Of a stretch of 56,719 nt of DNA, positions 16,031 to 24,877 are shown piece after piece. Source of the DNA: a virus; IMG/VR virus record IMGVR_UViG_3300010885_071764, positions 1 through 56,719 of that record. One strand, 5' to 3'. Below the pieces are notes generated by a model. That model saw only the letters and a program-made list of their open reading frames with translations. It ran no database searches and had not been told where the DNA came from. The position numbers and the translations under genes are program-made. Numbering within the stretch: the stretch's first letter is position 1; each line of letters starts with the position of its first letter.

Positions 16031-16039
16031 TTATATATC
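16031..16039 (-). promoter_or_regulatory. Candidate late promoter box for the two-domain viral protein
   Basis: Minus strand GATATATAA, eight bases before the start codon at 16022. This is closer than for the other genes, so the leader would be very short. It decides against the longer reading frame to 16136. Confidence 0.45.
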
Positions 16040-16106
16040 CTGAAATAAATGCTTTTAATCTTCTATAATAAACTGGAAGAAAGAAAATAAAAGCCTTCAT
16101 GGCCGC

Positions 16107-16730
16107 ATGTTCAAAAAACTCAAGAAAATAATACAAATTATGACAGATAAGGATATTTCCGAATTGAGGGAAGAATATTCCGTTTTTTCGTATCAGTGGA
16201 TAAAGGGGGATAATATTTCACAAACTCAACATTTTGAAGATTTAATAGAGGAAGGTGGAAGAAAATACATCTTATTTTCGGATAAATCTAGAATAGCATT
16301 AGATCTATTAGATGAGTATATGATTAAGGTTGAAAGGGGGTTTGAAGAAATAATTCCAACATCCGATGTTAAGCTAGTATCCCAAACAGATCTTTCCCAA
16401 AACAAGGGGGTAAAAAAGAGGGATGCTCAGGAAATTAAAACCCAAGCCGTAGAAGGAAATCCTATTTTTGCTCTTTTATCAAAGCAAAAAGAAAACTGGG
16501 TAGATGTTGATCTAAAGCTCAGTATTAATCTGCCTCCTAGAAGTTTATGGGACGTTTTAATGGGTTCGTTTGATGAAGCGGAAAAGGATATTTTAGAGTA
16601 CGTTACTAAAGACCTTGATATAGAGGTAGTCCGCCAATCTCTGAGGGAATCTATAAAGGATATATATAAAAAGCAAAAAACAATTACATCTCAAAAAAAT
16701 GTCAGATCCCAAGATTCTATTCCAGAATAA
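16107..16730 (+). CDS. Hypothetical protein
   Basis: 207 residues from ATG 16107; a second ATG at 16140 would give a protein starting MTDKDISELREEY and may be the true start, since the first eleven residues are only basic/hydrophobic. Two segments are visible: a small beta-rich N-terminal part (YSVFSYQWIKGDNISQTQHFEDLI, KYILFSDKSRIALDLLDEYM) and a helical C-terminal part with a DVDLKLSINLPPRSLWDVL centre and a DEAEKDILEYVTKDLD helix. No family recognised. It overlaps the Nudix-like gene by 32 bases. No clear promoter box. Confidence 0.6.
   Translation: MFKKLKKIIQIMTDKDISELREEYSVFSYQWIKGDNISQTQHFEDLIEEGGRKYILFSDKSRIALDLLDEYMIKVERGFEEIIPTSDVKLVSQTDLSQNKGVKKRDAQEIKTQAVEGNPIFALLSKQKENWVDVDLKLSINLPPRSLWDVLMGSFDEAEKDILEYVTKDLDIEVVRQSLRESIKDIYKKQKTITSQKNVRSQDSIPE
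16659..16669 (+). promoter_or_regulatory. Candidate late promoter box inside the upstream coding sequence
   Basis: GATATATATAA within the last codons of the preceding gene, 29 bases before the ATG at 16699. It could give the Nudix-like gene and its followers their own transcript. Confidence 0.35.
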
Positions 16731-17217
16731 TTATATCCAGGTGATAGAAAACAAAGGAAGGGTTGGAATTAAACAAAAAAACCCATCAGTAATGATTCTT
16801 CCCTATACTATAGACGAGAACGGAAATCCTAAATCGATAGGGCTTATTTCTGAACCCTCTGATATAAAAGAGGAAAGAATGATTAAAACTGTTATAACAG
16901 GATCCCCTGAAAAATCTGATGTCGATATTCTAGCGACAGCAAAAAGGGAATTAACAGAGGAATCTGGATATGTCGTTGATGACACTGAAAAATGGGATTT
17001 CTTAGGTAATATCCAATCATCCAAACTGGTAGTAAACGGTAATCCCGCATTTGGTGTGGATGTTACGGGTTTAGAAAGAGAAGATAAATCTGGCGATGGA
17101 TCAGAAAGTGAAAAAAATAGTAAATTTTCACTTGTTTCTTTAAATGATGCTCTAAACATAGACGATGCCCTAATATCTTGCCTATTTTTAAAAATATTTC
17201 AAAACAAACTAATTTAA
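16699..17217 (+). CDS. Nudix-like hydrolase
   Basis: 172 residues. TAKRELTEESGYVV at about 80-93 contains Arg83-Glu84-Leu-x-Glu87-Glu88-x-Gly90, the catalytic half (REUXEEXGU) of the Nudix box, on the expected helix. The first half is imperfect: the glycine is one residue too far away and the first Glu is Val. Nudix enzymes hydrolyse nucleoside diphosphates linked to another group, and T4-like phages carry several. The surrounding strands (SVMILPYTIDENG before, KWDFLGNIQSSKL after) fit the alpha-beta-alpha fold. It overlaps the upstream gene by 32 bases. The substrate is open. Confidence 0.7.
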   Translation: MSDPKILFQNNYIQVIENKGRVGIKQKNPSVMILPYTIDENGNPKSIGLISEPSDIKEERMIKTVITGSPEKSDVDILATAKRELTEESGYVVDDTEKWDFLGNIQSSKLVVNGNPAFGVDVTGLEREDKSGDGSESEKNSKFSLVSLNDALNIDDALISCLFLKIFQNKLI

Positions 17218-17224
17218 ACATTAT

Positions 17225-17506
17225 ATGAATTTTCCTTCAAGAAGAGAAAGACGCTCCATGGTCAAGGCAATGGGTTTAATGAAGAAAAAAGAAACCCTAG
17301 CTCAAATGTCAGAAAGATTTAAAAGATCTAGCGAATTTGGAAAAATGATACACCTACAGCATTTACAGAATTTAGAAAACAATAGAATTAATTCAGAAAA
17401 AATCGAAGACTTAGAAGAAACCCAGCCATTGGCACCAACTAATTCTCCAGATTGGGGGTTAGAAGACTTCAAACAACAAATTATAAGTGGAGAAAATCCA
17501 GAATAA
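17225..17506 (+). CDS. Small basic helical protein
   Basis: 93 residues, not recognised. The N-terminal half is Arg/Lys-rich and helical (FPSRRERRSMVKAMGLMKKKETLAQMSERFKRSSEF); the C-terminal half is acidic with a Pro/Trp motif (PTNSPDWGLEDFKQQI). It lies seven bases after the Nudix-like gene and overlaps the next frame by 20 bases. Its position just ahead of the tail genes suggests an assembly protein or chaperone, but nothing in the sequence proves it. Confidence 0.55.
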   Translation: MNFPSRRERRSMVKAMGLMKKKETLAQMSERFKRSSEFGKMIHLQHLQNLENNRINSEKIEDLEETQPLAPTNSPDWGLEDFKQQIISGENPE

Positions 17507-17825
17507 AAAACCCCCAGTAAAAATACATCTTACTTCTCTTAGCTACCGTGAAATTAAAAAGTCACTGCCAGATAACGAGAAAGTGTCCTATATAGATGTA
17601 ACTAGGATTATCTCTGAAAGCTTCGGCGATAAAGATCTTAGTGATATTCAATATTGGATATTAAACCAAATGATAGTTAAGAAAATAGAGTCTTTTAAGA
17701 CCACTAATCCTTCAAAAATCTTTATAACTATCAAAGAACCCTCAAAAAATTCAATTAAATCCTTTAAGGATCTTCTCCTGGAGTTTAAACTAGGCCCTGC
17801 CCAAATAGAGATATACAGCATTTAA
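17487..17825 (+). CDS. Small hypothetical protein, GTG start
   Basis: 112 residues, compact alpha/beta (VKIHLTSLSYREIKKSL, SYIDVTRIISESFGD, KIFITIKEPSKNSIKSFKDLL), function unknown. The start is a GTG inside the end of the preceding gene, a 20-base overlap in the +1 frame, which points to translational coupling. A run of A then C (AAAAAACCCCC) follows the upstream stop. It ends 52 bases before the first large tail gene. Confidence 0.55.
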   Translation: MEKIQNKKPPVKIHLTSLSYREIKKSLPDNEKVSYIDVTRIISESFGDKDLSDIQYWILNQMIVKKIESFKTTNPSKIFITIKEPSKNSIKSFKDLLLEFKLGPAQIEIYSI

Positions 17826-17846
17826 TTTAAGAGTATCCCATTTTAG

Positions 17847-17856
17847 GAATATATAA
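17847..17856 (+). promoter_or_regulatory. Candidate late promoter box heading the tail/baseplate operon
   Basis: GAATATATAA, ending 21 bases before the GTG at 17878. It is in the only sizeable gap (52 bases) ahead of the tail genes, which then run with little spacing to 32777. Confidence 0.5.
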
Positions 17857-17877
17857 CTTAAATAACAATTATAAGCT

Positions 17878-19737
17878 GTGGACCAAGTATTAAGTGCTAG
17901 AGGCGAGGCACTCGTAAAAGCTACAACGATAACTAAGATTGTTTCAAGTACAGGTAGTTTTAAAGAGGACCTTGTGGATAGATCAGAAGCTACCAAGAAG
18001 AACGTTTATGGTTTTAACTCTGATAGGGAATATGGTGTTTTTGAAAATCAAAGCGATGCAGTTACTAGGTTACCGTCCTCTCTATTCTACGAGGCTCAAT
18101 CATCAGAGGATGGAAGATTAGGATTATTTAATTATCATGTTATAGGGGATTTAAAAGCTAGTGAAGGCGGGGGAGGAAAAATGAGCTATATTAAATCCGA
18201 AACGTATGCTAACAATCAGAGGGTAACCCCCGAAGTAAGTAGAAACCCAACTGCTCAAGCTATAATTGGAACAACTACCTCTAGTGGAGCGTATTTAAAG
18301 CCTAACAGTCCGTACGTCTCACAGCCATATAATGTGAAAGACTTCATTTTTTGTAAGTATTACGGTGTTATTCCTAATAATAGAATGATAACACTAAGAA
18401 GATTTCCAACACCAGTTATGGACAATCTAAGAGTGCCTACTACTGCACCTAGAATTGAAGCATCGCAAGAAGGTGATACTATAAAAGGAAATTTTGTCCC
18501 TAGAGATGGTCTTAATACTGCTCAGATGATCAAAGATGGTACAGCTCTTCCTATTGCTCAGGCTGTTACTTACTTTGGCGGAGATACAGGAAACACCCTA
18601 GATTCTATATTAAATGTTGAAACCGGATTAAAATGGGAGCCAAAGGGCCAAAAAACCAAATTAGGGGCAGAGGGTAATGACAAAGGGTTTTTATCCAGTA
18701 CTTATGGAAAATATATTGAATCAATAATAGGTGCTGAGGCTTTCAAAACAACTGAGAATATAAGTAATGGGATTGGTGTAGTAACGGATCCCGATAATGC
18801 AGAACTTAAAATAAGAAGAACACTTTTAGAAAAATTAACAACAGGGGATGGCCCTTTAAGCCAAAGAATATTTGTTGACGTTAACACTGTTAATAGCATG
18901 TATGTCAGAGGAGTCGGATTTACTGGGGGTGAACAAACCTTCAGTTTGAAATTTACGTATAGTTTAACCAGTGTTGGTGAGGTAAACAGTAGAATGATGT
19001 TCATTGATCTTTTTGCTAACTTATTAGCAATAGGTAGTGACTATGGTAAATTTTTAGCACCTCAGCTTTTAGTCAATTCAAATCGGCAAGGAATAGGATT
19101 TCCGGGAGGATCAAAAGGGTATGTTAAACACTTAACAAATCCAGTGGAGTTTTTAAATGATATGATGAAAATGAAATTTGGGGAGGAAGTGAAGAAGAAA
19201 ATAAAAGGATTAGAAGGTCAACTTTCAAAAGCTCAAACAGAACTTACAGGTTTAAGTAATGGTAAGCCTTTATCTAAGAATGGCCAATTATATAAAACAC
19301 TTACGGTTATGTTAACCAGTGATTTGCTTAATAATTTATATTATGAGCCTATTATGCTTTCCGGTTATCCAACGGGTGAATGGCACGTTGTTGTGGGGAA
19401 TCCGCTAAATCCTATAGCAATGATGGGAAATTTAATTTGTGAGAAGGTTAAGATAAATTTCAACAACACTTTAGGCCCTGATGATTTTCCAACGGAAATG
19501 ACAGCAGTATTTTCTATGAGAGCAGCAAGAACAAAACACAGGGGTGACTTTGAAAGCATGTTTAATAGAGGTAACGGGAGACTTTATCTTGGTAAGTTTC
19601 CAATCTCCGATGCATCTAAGAATGCTCAGGTTGGTGCATCAACAGGCATTGATATTCAGGGTAATTTACAAAGTAATAATGCTAGAAACGTTGCTTTTGG
19701 TTTTGCAGGGAATTATGGTCAGGAATTAGGATTATAA
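17878..19737 (+). CDS. Virion structural protein, probable tail/baseplate component
   Basis: 619 residues from a GTG start, which the promoter-like box 21 bases upstream supports; the next ATG in frame is far inside. Gly/Asn/Thr-rich, no signal peptide, mostly beta. The C-terminal 130 residues (GEWHVVVGNPLNPIAMMGNLIC, NNTLGPDDFPTEMTAVFSM, RGDFESMFNRGNGRLYLG) have the look of a beta-barrel domain like those of tail-tube and baseplate-hub proteins, where 'G.DD.PTE' strands are common. A short Lys/Leu coiled coil lies near 435-460. It heads the operon that continues with gp53-, gp27- and gp5-like genes. The exact T4 counterpart cannot be named from sequence alone. Confidence 0.6.
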   Translation: MDQVLSARGEALVKATTITKIVSSTGSFKEDLVDRSEATKKNVYGFNSDREYGVFENQSDAVTRLPSSLFYEAQSSEDGRLGLFNYHVIGDLKASEGGGGKMSYIKSETYANNQRVTPEVSRNPTAQAIIGTTTSSGAYLKPNSPYVSQPYNVKDFIFCKYYGVIPNNRMITLRRFPTPVMDNLRVPTTAPRIEASQEGDTIKGNFVPRDGLNTAQMIKDGTALPIAQAVTYFGGDTGNTLDSILNVETGLKWEPKGQKTKLGAEGNDKGFLSSTYGKYIESIIGAEAFKTTENISNGIGVVTDPDNAELKIRRTLLEKLTTGDGPLSQRIFVDVNTVNSMYVRGVGFTGGEQTFSLKFTYSLTSVGEVNSRMMFIDLFANLLAIGSDYGKFLAPQLLVNSNRQGIGFPGGSKGYVKHLTNPVEFLNDMMKMKFGEEVKKKIKGLEGQLSKAQTELTGLSNGKPLSKNGQLYKTLTVMLTSDLLNNLYYEPIMLSGYPTGEWHVVVGNPLNPIAMMGNLICEKVKINFNNTLGPDDFPTEMTAVFSMRAARTKHRGDFESMFNRGNGRLYLGKFPISDASKNAQVGASTGIDIQGNLQSNNARNVAFGFAGNYGQELGL

Positions 19738-19746
19738 AAATAGAAT

Positions 19747-20343
19747 ATGATTGATATAGACATCTTAGAAAATAAACCAGAAGTTATAATTAATGGCCAG
19801 ACTATTATGGACATAACTGCTAGATCTATAGACCCCGACGTTGTTCCTGGTTTTTCCAAATTTATTTTTACCAACGAAGAGATGGTAATGAGACCAGACC
19901 TTGCTGCACATATGCTTTGTGGAAGTCATAATAGAATGGGAACTTTATTAAAACTAAACTCAATAGGAAATCCATTCTCTTTAAATTCTAATGAATTCTT
20001 ATTTGTTCCAGATACTGAGACCATTAATAAATTAGGTAGAAGACCTCAGGCAGAAGAACCTCAAGACATTAGAAAATCTTTCAGAAAACAATTACAAGAT
20101 AGAATATCTAAAGTATCTGAAACAAGAAAAGAATATCTAAATGCAGTTAATATAAGTGAGGCTGCAACCCAATTTCCTCTTCCTCCTAATGTTACCCAAG
20201 ACGGAGCTGAGCAATTCAGAGTTGAAGATGGTAAATTGATATTTGGATCCGATATAGGTGTATGTAGAACCAGAATTCAACAGAATAAATCACTAGCAAC
20301 AATTAAATCAAGATTTGCTCAGAGACAAATTTTTGAATCATGA
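19747..20343 (+). CDS. Probable baseplate wedge protein, gp53-like with a LysM-like segment
   Basis: 198 residues. RPDLAAHMLCGSHNRMGTLLKLNSIGNPFSLNSNEFLFVPD (roughly 50-90) has the layout of the LysM-like motif found in T4 gp53 and related wedge proteins: a helix, a 'short-lived' loop, 'N.I.NPF.L..G..L.IP'. Here SIGNPFSL and LFVPD are the strongest parts. The C-terminal half is helical and charged (DIRKSFRKQLQDRISKVSETRKEY). It overlaps the hub gene by ATGA, consistent with a shared baseplate role. The gp53 link is tentative. Confidence 0.5.
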   Translation: MIDIDILENKPEVIINGQTIMDITARSIDPDVVPGFSKFIFTNEEMVMRPDLAAHMLCGSHNRMGTLLKLNSIGNPFSLNSNEFLFVPDTETINKLGRRPQAEEPQDIRKSFRKQLQDRISKVSETRKEYLNAVNISEAATQFPLPPNVTQDGAEQFRVEDGKLIFGSDIGVCRTRIQQNKSLATIKSRFAQRQIFES

Positions 20344-21863
20344 TAGACAGCAAAAAAACAATTCTTCAGCTAGATAAAGAGACAATAGTTCTTGACGAGC
20401 TTTCTATTATAGATGAGATTAATCATAAGGATAAGCAGAAGGTAGAAAGAGTAGGAAGTAAAACCGAAACCGAAACAGGATTTGGAATTCCTATGATTAT
20501 GATCAATAATTATCTTGTTAGGGATCTTAGTTTTTTTAGACTGGATTTAACAGACAAAATCCCCCAATTAATATTCAGATTTACGCCTCAGGATGAATCA
20601 TTCTTATATACTTCGTATCCAAAAGATGGTGATTTAGTTTCTTTGTATATCAGATCTACTTCAGAACTTTACAAGCCTATTAGAATTGATTTATTAGTCA
20701 CAGAGGTTTTAAGTCAATTCACAATGCTGGAAGAAAAATACATGGGTGAAGAGAACAGAGCTAATGGAAAAAATGCTTCCTTTACTATTAAATCCCAGAT
20801 GAGAATACCTGGAATATTTCAGCACGTATCAAAATCTTTCAAGGATAAGACAGCATTTGAAGTATTAAGACAGATTGCAAAGGACCTAGGTCTAGGGTTT
20901 GCTTCAAACGAAAAAAACACAGACGACAAGATGAATTGGCTTTGTCCTTCTAAAACACTTTATAAATTTATAAATGATGTCTGTGAATCATCATGGAAAG
21001 GTGAAGAAGATTTTTTTGATTGGTGGATTGATCAGTACTATGTTTTAAATTTCGTTAATTTAAAAAAACAATTACTTGAAAAAAGCAAGGATGATACGAG
21101 AGTCCTGCAGGCAATAGGAACAGAGAACGATCTATCAAGTGGTTTAGATGGAAATGTTAAACCTGCTGAAGTAAAACTTCCCCTATTTTTCACCAACGAT
21201 TTTTTTTATAAAAAATACCCATTTTTCATAAATGCATATTCTGTTAAAAATTCATCAGGATTTATAGCAAATAATTTTGGATATTCTAGAGATCTTCAAT
21301 TTTACGATACTAAATTAGTTAGTGATAAACCCCTTAATAAATTTGTAAAGTATAAGGTTGAATATGTGACTCAGAAAAACCTAGATTATAGTAGCATACT
21401 ATTTAAGGGCAGGGTAAACGAAGACGTTTACAAAAAAGAGACTAAAAAAACATGGGTTGGAACACAATATGGTGAAAATCAGCATAAAAATCTTCAACAA
21501 GCAATGATTCAGAACAAATTAAATAAGTATGAAAACTTTAAGGTTTATCTCGAAGCTCAGATGCATTCTTTTGTTCCCTGGGTCTATAGGGGTCAAACAG
21601 TTCCTACAAGAATAGTTCATGCAGGGTCAACCCAAGCTAGAGTAAATTCACAGGAGAGTAGTAAACAACCTCCTATAGATAGCGAACAGCACGAGATAGG
21701 CAAAAAAGTAGACAATAAGTTTTTAAGCGGAGTTTATATGATCATGGGATCCTATGTTGAGTATATAGATGGTAAAATCAAGCAATCATTCCTGCTTGGA
21801 AAAAGAGAATGGTTAATTAATGATGGTAGAGGATCGGATCCTGAACCAGCAGTAACTAAATAA
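20340..21863 (+). CDS. Baseplate hub protein, gp27 / gpD-like
   Basis: 507 residues. KDKTAFEVLRQIAKDLGLGFASNEK near 170-194 is the best marker: 'TA.EVL..IAK.LGL.F' is the helix found in phage late-control gene D proteins, VgrG N-termini and gp27-type hubs. The surrounding beta-rich sequence (PQLIFRFTPQDESFLYTSYPKDGDLVSLYI) would be the hub barrel, and residues about 350-470 include a WVGTQYGENQHKN segment and a VYMIMGSYVEYIDGKIKQSFLLGKREW closing strand set. The hub sits at the end of the tail tube and carries the spike. It is followed two genes later by the gp5-type OB protein, the usual partner. Confidence 0.65.
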   Translation: MIDSKKTILQLDKETIVLDELSIIDEINHKDKQKVERVGSKTETETGFGIPMIMINNYLVRDLSFFRLDLTDKIPQLIFRFTPQDESFLYTSYPKDGDLVSLYIRSTSELYKPIRIDLLVTEVLSQFTMLEEKYMGEENRANGKNASFTIKSQMRIPGIFQHVSKSFKDKTAFEVLRQIAKDLGLGFASNEKNTDDKMNWLCPSKTLYKFINDVCESSWKGEEDFFDWWIDQYYVLNFVNLKKQLLEKSKDDTRVLQAIGTENDLSSGLDGNVKPAEVKLPLFFTNDFFYKKYPFFINAYSVKNSSGFIANNFGYSRDLQFYDTKLVSDKPLNKFVKYKVEYVTQKNLDYSSILFKGRVNEDVYKKETKKTWVGTQYGENQHKNLQQAMIQNKLNKYENFKVYLEAQMHSFVPWVYRGQTVPTRIVHAGSTQARVNSQESSKQPPIDSEQHEIGKKVDNKFLSGVYMIMGSYVEYIDGKIKQSFLLGKREWLINDGRGSDPEPAVTK

Positions 21864-21866
21864 GAG

Positions 21867-24056
21867 ATGGCAAATTTTTTAAACGAGCTTAAAGACAATT
21901 TTAGCAGTATAACTGATCCAAATCAGATATTGAATAAAGGTGTGGATAAGCAAAGAACCGCTTTTTTAAAAGGATTAAAATCTACTTCATCCGGGCAAAA
22001 AGAAGATCCCACATACACCGGTTTTAGAATTATGTTTGATTTTGGATATGGCGGTCTAGTTGATCCTTCAACCTTCCTTCCTGTTAGCCCGTTACTTTCA
22101 AAAGGAAAATTTGGCGACGGAAAAACAATGAAGAGCGATGGTCCTACCGATTTCTTCCATCTTTCCAGACAGAAGATGATGATAGGGGAATATCCTAACT
22201 ACACGGAAGCTATGCATTATATGACTGCCGAAGGGTTTTTAAGAGAAAGAAGAAGTGCTAGTGAAAATGGTGAATATGGTGGTAGTGTAGACAATACAGG
22301 AAAGGTCATAACGGGAGGAGATTCTGACAGGTTTCAATCTGGTATTTCCCACAGAGCTGCTGCATTATCATCTTTTAGAAATTTACTTACTAGTATAAAT
22401 GAAAAAAGTCCTTGGTTTATTCAATCAATTTCTGGATTAGATAAAATACTTACTGTAGATCAGCAAAGACAAATAGACGGAGCTAAAGGAAGGGAACAAA
22501 GATCTGGTACATTAACTTTTGAATGTATGGATTCTATAGATCTTAGAATTAATGCCATGGCTGAGTTATACAGAAAAGCAACATATGATTATCAGTATCA
22601 TAGACAATTACTTCCTGATAACCTTCGTAAGTTTAGAATGTATATTATTGTTACAGAGATTAGGCAGATTGATCTTCAAAAAAATCTTGCTGATGTCTTA
22701 AATCCATTTAATCTTCCAGGAGTTAGGGGTGCATTTGATTCTATTAGAGATATTGCACAATCTGCTGGTATATTAAAAACTGCATCTCCAGAACAAACAA
22801 ACGCTAAAACAGATCTTGAATCTTTTGTAAAATCGTTTGAAAGAATGGAACCTTATATCTTAATTTATCAATTGGATTTATGTGAATTTAATTTTGATCA
22901 ATCATATCCTTTTACAACACTAAACAATTCGGTTGGATCAGGAGCAACAGCTGTTAAAAACACTTTTAAAGTACACGTCGGGGCAGCAAAAGAATATAAG
23001 CTTCAATATAACATTCTTTCGGATCTTATAAAAAACGAGTCTACATTTTCTCCTATATTGATTCAGGATAGCTGGAATTTAGTAGGATCACATATGTTAG
23101 AAGCTGGTAGAATAAACAATAATCTAAATGTATTTAAAAAGCTAGCAAGCAATTTTATAACAAACTCTGTTGCTTCCGTTGTCCAACAACAGGTATCACC
23201 GATAGTTACTAAACAGTTACTAGGAAATGCCTATGGGTTTAGATTAAGCGATGCCGTTAGATCCCTAAATTCTGTTCAGGATCTTGTTAGTGGTATTAAA
23301 GAAATGAAAGATCCACTTGGAGATTATAGGCCGCAATCAAGAGGACTAGGAGGTCCTAATGAAAGACAATATCCAACAGTAAAGGACGATGTTTACCCAA
23401 ATAATAATCCTAATAATTCTATAGGATCTGCACAAGGAAATGTTTTTCCGAAGCCGGTATCACCCGGAATTTCAGGATCAACAGCCTCTGATGATGTTTA
23501 TTTAAATAGTCCTGGAAAAGATCTTGGATTACCCTCTAGGGTTTATCCAAATGTAAAAGACGATGAATACAGACATGTTGGAGGGGATACTGATAATAAC
23601 GATCTTGGTGTTCCTGATAGGATATACCCTACCATAAAAGAAGATGTCTATTCTAAAACACCAGGCGAAGATTTAGGATTACCTAAAAGAATCTATAATA
23701 CGACTAAAGATGATCTATATTCTCAGTCACCAGGAAATGATCTTGGTGTTCCTGATAGAAAATACACATCCATTAAAGATGATGTATATCCAAATAACGA
23801 CATCAAATATACATCTATAGAAGAAAAAGTTTACGCGCCAGATCAAAAAATAGCTGAAGATCTAAAGGATGATGTTTATCCAAATACCGGAATAGAATAT
23901 GGTGCTATTAAAGAAACGGTATATTCTATTGGTCAAACAAATCCAGAAAATCTTTCCAATCAAGACATCTATAAAGAAAGCCCAGGGAAAGACCTTGGAT
24001 TACCAAAAAGATCATATCCTGCTATTAAAGATAATGCCTATAAAAAGGGATCTTAA
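21867..24056 (+). CDS. Virion structural protein with a C-terminal DLGxPxRxY repeat tail
   Basis: 729 residues. Residues 1-500 are a folded part without a name I can give (GFRIMFDFGYGGLVDPSTFLP, WFIQSISGLDKILTVDQQRQ, PYILIYQLDLCEFNFDQSYP), with a strand-rich late section typical of tail tube/baseplate proteins. Residues about 500-729 are low-complexity repeats of about 23 residues: DLG(L/V)PxRxYxxxK(D/E)DxY followed by xxxPG(K/E/N), in five clear and several partial copies. The gene lies between the hub and spike genes with three- and 33-base gaps, so the product is probably part of the hub or the tube end. The repeat tail is likely flexible and may bind partners. Confidence 0.6.
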   Translation: MANFLNELKDNFSSITDPNQILNKGVDKQRTAFLKGLKSTSSGQKEDPTYTGFRIMFDFGYGGLVDPSTFLPVSPLLSKGKFGDGKTMKSDGPTDFFHLSRQKMMIGEYPNYTEAMHYMTAEGFLRERRSASENGEYGGSVDNTGKVITGGDSDRFQSGISHRAAALSSFRNLLTSINEKSPWFIQSISGLDKILTVDQQRQIDGAKGREQRSGTLTFECMDSIDLRINAMAELYRKATYDYQYHRQLLPDNLRKFRMYIIVTEIRQIDLQKNLADVLNPFNLPGVRGAFDSIRDIAQSAGILKTASPEQTNAKTDLESFVKSFERMEPYILIYQLDLCEFNFDQSYPFTTLNNSVGSGATAVKNTFKVHVGAAKEYKLQYNILSDLIKNESTFSPILIQDSWNLVGSHMLEAGRINNNLNVFKKLASNFITNSVASVVQQQVSPIVTKQLLGNAYGFRLSDAVRSLNSVQDLVSGIKEMKDPLGDYRPQSRGLGGPNERQYPTVKDDVYPNNNPNNSIGSAQGNVFPKPVSPGISGSTASDDVYLNSPGKDLGLPSRVYPNVKDDEYRHVGGDTDNNDLGVPDRIYPTIKEDVYSKTPGEDLGLPKRIYNTTKDDLYSQSPGNDLGVPDRKYTSIKDDVYPNNDIKYTSIEEKVYAPDQKIAEDLKDDVYPNTGIEYGAIKETVYSIGQTNPENLSNQDIYKESPGKDLGLPKRSYPAIKDNAYKKGS
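23370..24053 (+). repeat. In-frame ~23-residue coding repeats (DLGxPxRxYxxxKDDxY)
   Basis: Five full copies begin near 23516, 23600, 23669, 23738 and 23987, with degenerate VKDDVYPN-type half repeats between and before them. The copies differ at many bases, so the repeat is old and kept at protein level. Conserved: Asp-Leu-Gly, Pro, Arg, two Tyr and a Lys-Asp-Asp core. Confidence 0.75.
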
Positions 24057-24089
24057 AAACAAGGATAGATAAGAGAAAATCCTGTTTGT

Positions 24090-24872
24090 ATGTCTTTACA
24101 AAATAATTTACAAGAATCTAATATAGAAAGGGCTCAGCACTTTCTGGGTGTTGTTGTGGATAACAAAGATCCAGAATTCAGAGCAAGATGTAAGGTTAGG
24201 GTTTTTGGTATTTTTGACGATGTTAAGGACGAGGATTTACCCTGGGCTTTTCAAAGATTTGATATTTCGTTTGGTGACGGCGGGGGATCGGGAAGAGTTA
24301 GTATACCAAAGCTTGGTTGTATAGTCCATGTTCAATTCAATAACGGGAATTATTATTCACCCGAATACAAAGCAGTACAGGAACTTTCTAAAGATTTAAT
24401 AACAGAAATAAGCGCATCCTATGAAGGTGCGCATTCTTTAATATACGACGGAATAGAAAAACTAAAAATCTATTACACTGTTGCGAAAGGATTGGTTATA
24501 GATTTAAAAGAATCAACAGTTGTCATATCCAATGACAATTCTATAACAATAACACACGCAGGACAAACATCAACCCTTGAATTTAGAGGAGGAAAAATAA
24601 CTGAATTTGCTAATTCTGAAATTGAAAGTACTGCTACAACTAGAATTAAACAAAGTAGCAACGAAGTATGGGTAGATGGAAAAACAACGAAACTAGGACA
24701 TGCTCCGGTATACTCTGCAATTCTTGCAGAACCCCTGTGGATGTTTTTAAAACAACTTGCAGCTGCAGTAGATGCTAAACTACCATCAACCCCAGGTACA
24801 ATGACAAGTCTAGCTGAAAGCTATGAACAACTTTCAACTTCTGATGTGGTTAAAGTAACAAAGTCTAATTAA
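24090..24872 (+). CDS. Baseplate spike protein, gp5/VgrG-type OB-fold domain, without lysozyme domain
   Basis: 260 residues. RAQHFLGVVVDNKDPEFRARCKVRVFGIFDDVKDEDLPWAFQRF at about 13-56 and PKLGCIVHVQFNNGNYYSPEY near 74-94 match the N-terminal OB-fold of T4 gp5 and VgrG ('G.V..N.DP....RVkVR....', then 'P..G..V.V.F..G....P'). The next part repeats short strands ending in KGLVIDLKESTVVISNDNSITITH, the kind of sequence that forms the triple-stranded spike. T4 gp5 has a lysozyme domain in the middle (575 residues in total); there is no room for one here. It is the tip of the membrane-piercing device. Confidence 0.8.
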   Translation: MSLQNNLQESNIERAQHFLGVVVDNKDPEFRARCKVRVFGIFDDVKDEDLPWAFQRFDISFGDGGGSGRVSIPKLGCIVHVQFNNGNYYSPEYKAVQELSKDLITEISASYEGAHSLIYDGIEKLKIYYTVAKGLVIDLKESTVVISNDNSITITHAGQTSTLEFRGGKITEFANSEIESTATTRIKQSSNEVWVDGKTTKLGHAPVYSAILAEPLWMFLKQLAAAVDAKLPSTPGTMTSLAESYEQLSTSDVVKVTKSN

Positions 24873-24877
24873 GATAA

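Noticed and set aside
16023-16136. Longer N-terminus for the minus-strand two-domain gene
   Set aside because: Overlaps the start of the divergent gene at 16107 and the promoter-like box at 16031; the domain begins at 16022.
17487-17512. Programmed frameshift between the two small genes (A/C run near their overlap), as in tail assembly chaperones
   Set aside because: The A-run follows the upstream stop rather than preceding it, and the second gene has a plausible GTG start; simple translational coupling is enough.
23041-24056. Apparent enrichment of GATC sites
   Set aside because: Only local; explained by Asp-Leu and Gly-Ser codons of the repeat region, and other regions have about the expected number.
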